A stretch of DNA of 5,754 nt from Acidobacteriaceae bacterium. GTDB taxonomy: Bacteria; Acidobacteriota; Terriglobia; Terriglobales; Acidobacteriaceae. Both the position numbers and the translations under genes were made by a program. Location: contig JASHTU010000408.1 in assembly GCA_030040395.1 (NCBI GenBank), positions 1-5,754 on the forward strand, given 5' to 3'. Position 1 is the stretch's first letter; each line of letters starts with the position of its first letter. Below, piece by piece: positions 1-4,047 of the stretch. Below the pieces are notes generated by a model that saw only the letters and a list, made by a program, of their open reading frames with translations, ran no database searches and had not been told where the DNA came from.

Positions 1-749
1 TCCGCCGTGCTCCGCAGATTGTTGTTGCCGAAAGTGCCATGCACGTCGTGGCAATCCGTGCACTGCACCAGACCCTCATTCACCCGGTGATGGATGGGCA
101 TGTTGAACTGCGCCCGTTCGCCGCTGTGGCACTGGTAGCAGAGGGTGGGCTGCGGCCCCTTGAGCAGCAGATCCTTGGCCTCGGGGCTGTGCACGTCGCT
201 GGTGGTGCCCATCAGGTGCAATTCCGCCGCCTGCAAGGGAGTGCGTGCCTCGGAACCGTGAATGCTATGGCAGCTGATGCAGCTCAAGCCCGCTTTGGCG
301 TGCGGGGAGCGCAGGAAATTGGGATGCGTTCCCGCGTGGCATTTCAAGCAAGTGTCGTTCACCTGCTTAGCCGAGCCCTTCAAAGGATCGAAGATTTTGC
401 TCACGTCGCCGCCGCCGGCCACGTGCGCGGCGCCCGGTCCGTGGCAGTTTTCACAGGTAATCCCGCTGCTGCCATGCATCAACGCCATCTTGGTATGGGG
501 ATTGGTGGCGAACTTCTTGCTTACCGCGTCATGGCAGGTAGCGCATGTGTCGGAGCCCACATAATCCGAGGGCAGAACCGCCTTCGCCGCCGCGGGGTTT
601 GCCGGCTTATCGCCCCGGGGAGGCGCGGCCAGTGCGGTGGCGCAGATCATGCCCGCGCCCAAAATCAACATCCAACTCGCTCGCAGTCCCGGCCAAATGC
701 CCGGAGCCGCACCGATCGGCAATCGCGTTACAGGCCCACTCGTATGCAT
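1..749 (-). CDS. Multihaem c-type cytochrome, DmsE/MtrA-like decahaem family (partial, C-terminus off the window)
   Basis: The gene reads leftwards from an ATG at 747-749 and stays open to base 1, giving 249 residues with no stop. Six CXXCH haem-attachment motifs share this frame, with first cysteines at residues 69 (CATCH), 99 (CENCH), 134 (CLKCH), 157 (CISCH), 204 (CYQCH) and 230 (CTDCH). Residues 1-41 look like a Sec signal peptide: Arg23, then a hydrophobic stretch (WMLILGAGMICATALA) ending in ALA before APP, so the protein should act in the periplasm. Haem spacing and phrases such as CENCHGPGAAH and HDVHGTFGNNN resemble DmsE/MtrA-type decahaem cytochromes of about 330 residues, which pass electrons across the outer membrane with an MtrB/PioB porin. 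Four more haems and the C-terminus would then lie off the window. The start at 749 is preferred because starting at Met27 would lose the positive n-region; its ribosome site (AAGG, 11 bases upstream) is weak. Multihaem cytochrome is certain; the DmsE subfamily is an inference. Confidence 0.88.
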   Translation of the reverse strand, partial: MHTSGPVTRLPIGAAPGIWPGLRASWMLILGAGMICATALAAPPRGDKPANPAAAKAVLPSDYVGSDTCATCHDAVSKKFATNPHTKMALMHGSSGITCENCHGPGAAHVAGGGDVSKIFDPLKGSAKQVNDTCLKCHAGTHPNFLRSPHAKAGLSCISCHSIHGSEARTPLQAAELHLMGTTSDVHSPEAKDLLLKGPQPTLCYQCHSGERAQFNMPIHHRVNEGLVQCTDCHDVHGTFGNNNLRSTA

Positions 750-894
750 GCAAGATACCGCCTTGGGACGCTCCCTCTGCCTCTTCCACCGGCAGCGGAG
801 CTAGCGGTTCGTGCCGCCGGACGCGACGTATTCCCTTGTGGACGCCGCATCGGCTTCAAGTGCGCTGGTTCGTCTTGCCGAGGAAGCTTCGCGT

Positions 895-910
895 TGTGCG
901 GAGCATCACT
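895..910. promoter_or_regulatory. Weak Crp/Fnr-type half-conserved operator
   Basis: TGTGC-GGAGCA-TCACT matches TGTGA-N6-TCACA at 8 of 10 positions. It lies 55 bases left of the first strong site and downstream of the candidate cytochrome promoter start. It could act as a lower-affinity or repressing site, or be chance. Confidence 0.3.
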
Positions 911-921
911 ACTTGTCCGAC

Positions 922-927
922 AGATTA
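922..927 (-). promoter_or_regulatory. Candidate activator-dependent -10 box for the cytochrome gene
   Basis: On the minus strand this reads TAATCT (3 of 6 against TATAAT). There is no recognisable -35 hexamer 17 bases upstream (945-950 reads CGCTAG). The centre of the palindrome at 950-965 would fall at about -42 from a start near 915-916, the classical class II Crp/Fnr activator position. A poor -35 is expected in that arrangement. This is inferred from spacing only. Confidence 0.35.
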
Positions 928-949
928 CGTTTTCATGATGAAGGCTAGC

Positions 950-965
950 GGTGATGTTCGTCACA
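950..965. promoter_or_regulatory. Crp/Fnr-type operator, site 1
   Basis: GGTGA-TGTTCG-TCACA matches 9 of 10 positions of the Crp-family consensus TGTGA-N6-TCACA. The inner GTGA/TCAC arms are perfectly symmetrical. It is the site nearest the cytochrome gene and sits about 33 bases, centre to centre, upstream of the candidate -10 on the minus strand, as expected for a class II activating site. Confidence 0.65.
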
Positions 966-1040
966 GCATTTCGAATGCCCGGATTTGGCCTTCATTCGCT
1001 TGCGCCAAAGCGATTTACGCCCTTTCGCCAGTCGCCATTT

Positions 1041-1056
1041 CGTGAGCGCTGTCACA
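1041..1056. promoter_or_regulatory. Crp/Fnr-type operator, site 2
   Basis: CGTGA-GCGCTG-TCACA has the same architecture as site 1, again 9 of 10 to the consensus. Its centre is 91 bases to the right of site 1. On the minus strand TAAATC at 1012-1017 lies about 34 bases from its centre, echoing the spacing seen at site 1, but that hexamer is weak. Confidence 0.62.
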
Positions 1057-1111
1057 GCCGCGCGCGTTCCGCGCCTGACGCCGTTCGCCTAGGCAACGCC
1101 CTTCAAATAGG

Positions 1112-1127
1112 CGTGAGGCCCATCACA
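1112..1127. promoter_or_regulatory. Crp/Fnr-type operator, site 3
   Basis: CGTGA-GGCCCA-TCACA is the third copy, 9 of 10 to the consensus, with its centre 71 bases right of site 2. It is closest to the regulator gene, whose start codon is about 165 bases from the site centre, so it is the best candidate for autoregulation. No good -10 box was found at a canonical class I or II distance for the plus strand. Confidence 0.6.
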
Positions 1128-1271
1128 TCCAAGGCCAGTCTCAATGCGCAACACTTTCAATCAAGCAATAGCCCCTATTCCGGGAAGGCCTTCGCGCCTC
1201 CACCTTGACGATGGCCCTTGCGGGTGCGCAGGGTTTCGAAAAACGGCGGAGGCGCTGTATCGGCATCGGGA

Positions 1272-1276
1272 AGAGG
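1272..1276 (+). promoter_or_regulatory. Ribosome binding site that sets the regulator start
   Basis: AGAGG, part of GGGAAGAGG at 1268-1276, ends 7 bases before the ATG at 1284. It is the reason for choosing that start over the in-frame TTG at 1218. Confidence 0.65.
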
Positions 1277-1283
1277 CAAGACG

Positions 1284-2036
1284 ATGACGAACACAGAAAT
1301 TTCTTCGGATGGACATGCGCGGACCGCACACCTGGGCCGCCCGGCGCCTGTGGGTTGCGCAGCCTGTTCCAACCGCCGTCCGGGCTGGTTCTGCTCCCTG
1401 GGCAGCGCGGTTCTGGCCGACCTCGAGTTGGCCACCAGCACCATTTCCCTGCCCGCGCAGGCGGCTCTCTTTACCCAGGGCGAAGAAGCCCGCTGCCTCT
1501 ACCTCATCTGCGGCGGCTACCTTAAGCTCACCACCGGCCGGCCCGACGATCGCCAGATGATCGTCCGCGTCGCCGGTCCGGGCTCCATGCTCGGTCTCTA
1601 CGCCGTTCTCTCCCACGGTGTCTACGAGGTTTCGGCGGAGTCGTTGACCACGGCCCAGTTGCGCCCTGTCGAGCGGGAGCGGTTCCTCAACTTCCTGCGC
1701 AGCCATAAAGAGGCGCAAATGCGCACCGTGCAGTGCATCTGCCAGGAGTACCGCTTCGCCCTGCAGGACGCCTGCCGCATCGCGCTCTCTGAAACTGTGG
1801 CCACGCGCCTTGGCCGGCTGCTGCTCGAACTCGCCCATCAGATCGGTGAACGCACCGAGGGCGGCGAATTCCACTTCCCCCTCCTCCTCACCCACGAGGA
1901 GATGGCCTCCATGACCTGCACCACCCGGGAAACCGTGACCCGCACCCTGGGCCAGTTCCGCAAAGAGGGTTGGATCACCATCGAGGAGTCCCTTGTCACC
2001 CTCCGCCAGCCCGAACGGCTGCAAAGCCTTATTTAG
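1284..2036 (+). CDS. Crp/Fnr-family transcriptional regulator with N-terminal cysteine cluster
   Basis: This is a 250-residue cytoplasmic DNA-binding regulator, about the length of E. coli FNR. Order: Cys25-X2-Cys28-X8-Cys37; a cyclic-nucleotide-binding-like beta roll from about 45 to 130 (GEEARCLYLICGGYLKL at 66-82, then RVAGPGSMLGLYAVL); a long dimerisation helix at about 132-163; and a winged helix-turn-helix from about 198 (LLLTHEEMASMTCTTRETVT into GQFRKEGWI). The recognition helix has Arg215, Glu216 and Arg220, the arrangement by which Crp reads TGTGA. The cysteine cluster resembles the iron-sulphur ligands of FNR (C-X2-C-X5-C plus a distant cysteine) but has a wider last gap. The region equivalent to FNR Cys122 (TTAQLRPV) has no cysteine; extra cysteines lie at 71, 76, 151, 153, 164 and 212. 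The likely job is redox, oxygen or NO sensing with control of the divergent cytochrome. An in-frame TTG at 1218 would add 22 residues but lacks a ribosome site. Family certain; ligand and targets inferred. Confidence 0.92.
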   Translation: MTNTEISSDGHARTAHLGRPAPVGCAACSNRRPGWFCSLGSAVLADLELATSTISLPAQAALFTQGEEARCLYLICGGYLKLTTGRPDDRQMIVRVAGPGSMLGLYAVLSHGVYEVSAESLTTAQLRPVERERFLNFLRSHKEAQMRTVQCICQEYRFALQDACRIALSETVATRLGRLLLELAHQIGERTEGGEFHFPLLLTHEEMASMTCTTRETVTRTLGQFRKEGWITIEESLVTLRQPERLQSLI

Positions 2037-2099
2037 CCCCCCGACCCCGGGTTCTGCTTTTTCCCGCTCCCGCCCGGCCCGCTTTCCGAGTCCAAGAGA

Positions 2100-2105
2100 T
2101 ATGAT
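2100..2105 (+). promoter_or_regulatory. Candidate -10 box for the NTF2-like gene
   Basis: TATGAT matches TATAAT at 5 of 6 positions and would start a transcript near 2112, leaving a leader of about 37 bases before the ATG at 2149. No good -35 hexamer is seen 16-18 bases upstream. If used, it excludes the in-frame ATG at 2101 as a start. The gene could instead be read through from the regulator, 112 bases upstream. Confidence 0.3.
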
Positions 2106-2148
2106 TTTCCTAGAGCCTTCCCAGTACAAGTGGGAGCACACGCTGCGT

Positions 2149-2736
2149 ATGAACCGTCTTTTTGCTTGTTTTGCTGCTTTTCTTTTTGCGTGCTGCGCCG
2201 CAGCCGCCCAGAATCCTGCAACCGACCCGGCCACGGCCACCACCGCCAGCCAGTCCGGCGCCATGACCAGCGAAAGTCCGGAGATGGTTCAGTTTCAGAA
2301 GATCGAGGACGCCTGGTCAACCGCCGTCAATCAGCACGACCAGTATGGTCTGGAAAACATCCTGTCGCCTTTGTTCGTCGATGTTGCGGCCAACGGCGAC
2401 ATCACCACCCGCAACCAGCAGGTGGTCCAGGTCATCTCCAATGACGACAAGGAGCTGTATCTCACCCAAAAGGTGATTACGGTGCGTATGTTGGGTGATG
2501 TCGCCGTGTCCAACGGCACGTACAGCCTCCGTCACCGCGTGGGCTCCTCCGAAGTCACGGAAAAGGGCGTCTTCACTCACATCTTCGAGCGCTCTCATGG
2601 CGGCTGGAAGTGCATCAATTCCCAGCGCACCGTGCTCCGCCAGGACTCCAACGGCAAACAGAAGAAACCCTCCACGGCCGAAGAACCGTTCCACATCCCG
2701 TTCTTCTCCCGCGGCGACCGGGACAGCAGCCACTAA
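2149..2736 (+). CDS. Exported NTF2-like / DUF4440-type protein
   Basis: The protein has 195 residues. Residues 1-21 form a signal peptide (Asn-Arg, then a hydrophobic run ending AAAAQ). LFAC and the following Cys15-Cys16 give a loose lipobox, so a lipoprotein is possible. A Thr/Ala/Ser-rich linker (22-47) leads to an NTF2/SnoaL-like domain at about 48-165: a helix with KIEDAWSTAVNQHD, a segment LSPLFVDVAANGDI, then strands ITVRMLGDVAVSNGTYSL and TEKGVFTHIFERSHGGWKCI. This pattern is typical of DUF4440, a fold used as a small-molecule pocket or a non-catalytic binding module; no catalytic residues can be assigned. A charged tail of about 30 residues follows. ATG 2149 is chosen because it begins directly at the signal peptide; GGGAG at 2132-2136 is a rather distant ribosome site (12 bases). 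An earlier in-frame ATG at 2101 would place 16 non-signal residues in front. The gene follows the regulator on the same strand but has no evident functional link to it. Confidence 0.8.
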   Translation: MNRLFACFAAFLFACCAAAAQNPATDPATATTASQSGAMTSESPEMVQFQKIEDAWSTAVNQHDQYGLENILSPLFVDVAANGDITTRNQQVVQVISNDDKELYLTQKVITVRMLGDVAVSNGTYSLRHRVGSSEVTEKGVFTHIFERSHGGWKCINSQRTVLRQDSNGKQKKPSTAEEPFHIPFFSRGDRDSSH

Positions 2737-2889
2737 AGCATTCCTCCTTCTGCTGCATCTCCGCAGGCGATGCGCGGCGCTGTGCGGCCCGCAGATCCCC
2801 CAGCTGGTCGCTTCCATTTGTTTGCAGTGGTCGCTCCTTGACGAGCAGATTTGACCGAAATCGCGCATCCGGATCGTGCTGGAGAGGGT

Positions 2890-2913
2890 TGGCCAGGCGC
2901 TTCGCCTTGGCCA
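2890..2913. other. Strong hairpin between convergent genes
   Basis: TGGCCA-GGCG, loop CTT, CGCC, one bulged T, then TGGCCA forms a 10-pair stem with a three-base loop. It lies in the 275-base gap (2737-3011) between the ends of the NTF2-like gene and the methyltransferase gene. There is no T-run on either side, so it is not a textbook intrinsic terminator, though a bidirectional transcription stop is the obvious role. Nothing else supportable was seen in that gap. Confidence 0.5.
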
Positions 2914-3011
2914 TCGAAGGGATCCGCTTCAGCTATGTGCGTAACCAGCCCGGCATCGATTAAGAGGCGGCTCTGGATAGAATCTATGTGTCGCCGGCGG
3001 CGACCAGCGGT

Positions 3012-3671
3012 TCATTTGCGAAGGATTCCCATCTTGTTGCCGATTACCTGGAACGGCAGCTTGCGCTCCTGGCAAAATTCCAAGTATGCCTGGTAGGCGC
3101 CATCCCACCGCGAAGGCTGCAGCACATCGTCCACCAGCAGCACCCCGCCTTCGACCAGGTTCGCGTAAATCTCTCTCAGCGCGTTTCGTGTCGGCAAGTA
3201 TAAATCGACGTCGAGAAAAGCCAGCTTGATGGGCGAAACCGTCGAGTAGTCGAATGTGGAGCAGTCGGCCTTCACCGCGGTGAGGAATTCGAAGCCGCGG
3301 AAGTTGCGTTTCCAGGATGCGAAGTCGATATATCCGAATCCCGAAACCTGCGCGCGTGTCTTGCCGCGATGCTCGATCTCGAAACCCACATCTCGCGGCG
3401 TAAACGATTCAAAGGTGTCAATTGCGTAAAATCGTTCCGAGCCGCGCCCGCAGGCCTCGAGATGCTCGCAAATAAACCGCGTGGTCATGCCCCATGCCAC
3501 ACCCACCTCGAGGATGGAGCCAGGGAGATTTTTGATCCTGTCAAGTTCGAAGACCAGCGTGGCCAGTTGCACCGGTTCAACCAAATAGGGGTATGCCGGC
3601 GTCCGCAGACGGGTGTAGCGGAAAGCGAGCTTCATGGCAAACTGCCGGATGGGCAGCGCAATCGCAGCCAT
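3012..3671 (-). CDS. Class I SAM-dependent methyltransferase, TylF/MycF-like
   Basis: The protein has 219 residues from the ATG at 3669-3671 and is probably cytoplasmic. A Rossmann-type SAM-binding motif lies at about 53-64 (ILEVGVAWGMTT); the second strand with its acidic end is FYAIDTFESF (81-90). The segment KLAFLDVDLYLPT (149-161) and then GGVLLVDDV (175-183) are hallmarks of the TylF/MycF macrocin O-methyltransferase family. Asp154/156 and Asp181-Asp182 fall where that family binds its divalent metal. Family members methylate hydroxyls of sugars in macrolides and other glycosides; here the substrate cannot be told and no biosynthetic cluster is visible, so a surface-glycan sugar is as likely as a natural product. 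The start is fixed by GGGAG at 3677-3681, five bases upstream; a TTG at 3705-3707 would add 12 residues. The gene stands 376 bases downstream of mnmG on the same strand, too far to assume one operon. Confidence 0.85.
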   Translation of the reverse strand: MAAIALPIRQFAMKLAFRYTRLRTPAYPYLVEPVQLATLVFELDRIKNLPGSILEVGVAWGMTTRFICEHLEACGRGSERFYAIDTFESFTPRDVGFEIEHRGKTRAQVSGFGYIDFASWKRNFRGFEFLTAVKADCSTFDYSTVSPIKLAFLDVDLYLPTRNALREIYANLVEGGVLLVDDVLQPSRWDGAYQAYLEFCQERKLPFQVIGNKMGILRK

Positions 3672-3676
3672 ATCCT

Positions 3677-3681
3677 CTCCC
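3677..3681 (-). promoter_or_regulatory. Ribosome binding site of the methyltransferase
   Basis: On the minus strand GGGAG, within GGGAGAGGAT, is followed after five bases by the ATG at 3671. It decides the start against the upstream TTG. TATACA at 3689-3694 (minus strand) could be a -10 box, giving a leader of only about 11 bases; it has no clear -35. Confidence 0.6.
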
Positions 3682-3716
3682 GACGGAGTGTATAAGGCGA
3701 AACCCAAAACCCCGCC

Positions 3717-3732
3717 AGCGCTTCAAAGCGCT
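3717..3732. repeat. Perfect 7-base inverted repeat upstream of the methyltransferase
   Basis: AGCGCTT-CA-AAGCGCT is a perfect dyad with a two-base centre, lying about 46 bases upstream of the methyltransferase start codon. The position suits an operator or a small leader hairpin; no regulator can be assigned. Confidence 0.45.
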
Positions 3733-3777
3733 CAGCGGAGCAGAGTCGCCGCTCGCATCGCGGAGAGGCCAAGGCGT

Positions 3778-3795
3778 GTGCGCCGGGCTGCGCAC
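3778..3795. repeat. Perfect 6-base inverted repeat (GTGCGC ... GCGCAC)
   Basis: GTGCGC, a six-base spacer CGGGCT, then GCGCAC. It can form a GC-rich hairpin in the non-coding gap between mnmG and the methyltransferase. It has no T-run, and its function is unknown. Confidence 0.4.
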
Positions 3796-3874
3796 TCTCT
3801 CTGCGGCCCCGCGCAAGACTACCAATTTCGAAACCGTTCGTTCTTTCATTGTTCCGTTCTTTGGCGCTTTCCCG

Positions 3875-3908
3875 CACCAATCACTGCGGATCACCAATCA
3901 CTGCGGAT
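3875..3908. repeat. Perfect tandem duplication of a 17-base unit
   Basis: CACCAATCACTGCGGAT occurs twice back to back (3875-3891 and 3892-3908) with no mismatch. It lies in the gap upstream of the methyltransferase. An imperfect direct repeat (GTTCGTTCTTT at 3836-3846 and GTTCCGTTCTTT at 3851-3862) is close by, so this stretch seems prone to small duplications. Confidence 0.85.
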
Positions 3909-3943
3909 CGCGCAACCCGGGAAAGTGACGTGCATTCGAGTTC

Positions 3944-4026
3944 CGCCAGACTTGCGTCGGCTGCCTCTCGTTTCCCCTTTCCTCAGAGGGTTTCGACAGC
4001 TCTTAGCGGAGGAAGGTTGTCTGGCG
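3944..4026 (-). other. Long-range inverted repeat just after mnmG
   Basis: CGCCAGAC (3944-3951) and GTCTGGCG (4019-4026) are perfectly complementary 8-base arms 67 bases apart, beginning about 22 bases beyond the mnmG stop. They could close a structured 3' end or transcription stop for mnmG, but the interior shows only weak pairing and there is no T-run. The rest of the 3672-4047 gap has no gene that I can support. Confidence 0.3.
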
Positions 4027-4047
4027 CCGAAATCGATCTCTACGAAA

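Larger units (their letters stand above)
750..1283. other. Divergent intergenic region between cytochrome and Crp/Fnr regulator
   Basis: This 534-base stretch has no convincing gene: the short open frames in it lack ribosome sites and give arginine/proline-rich nonsense. It separates two divergently transcribed genes and holds three strong palindromic operators, one weak one and a candidate minus-strand promoter, listed separately. The cytochrome leader would be about 165 bases long if the promoter at 922-927 is used. I found no convincing sigma70 promoter for the regulator; TTGACG at 1205-1210 has no matching -10 box at the right distance. Confidence 0.75.

Noticed and set aside
440..455. 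CGTGG-N6-TCACA, similar to the operators
   Set aside because: It has two mismatches and lies inside the codons of the CENCH haem motif, where the sequence is explained by coding needs.
39..938. Open frame of 299 codons on the plus strand
   Set aside because: It overlaps the cytochrome gene, whose six in-frame CXXCH motifs are on the other strand. The product has no domain and crosses the operator region.
1205..1233. TTGACG as a -35 box for the regulator
   Set aside because: No -10-like hexamer lies 16-18 bases downstream.
1218..1283. Upstream TTG start for the regulator, adding 22 residues
   Set aside because: There is no ribosome site before it, the added residues are not regulator-like, and the ATG at 1284 has a good AGAGG seven bases upstream.
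750..1283. FNR-type boxes (TTGAT-N4-ATCAA) in the divergent region
   Set aside because: None was found. ATCAA at 1160-1164 has no matching left arm; the sites present are of the Crp type instead.
1161..2264. Open frame of 367 codons on the minus strand
   Set aside because: It lies antisense to the Crp/Fnr regulator, which has clear domains in the plus frame. Its product is low-complexity with no family resemblance, as expected for a shadow frame in GC-rich DNA.
2916..2963. Short plus-strand frame ending in GIRFSYVRNQPGID and a stop
   Set aside because: It reads protein-like for about 15 residues, but I recognise no family, and upstream the frame runs back through the NTF2-like gene in another phase. 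Too little to call a gene remnant.
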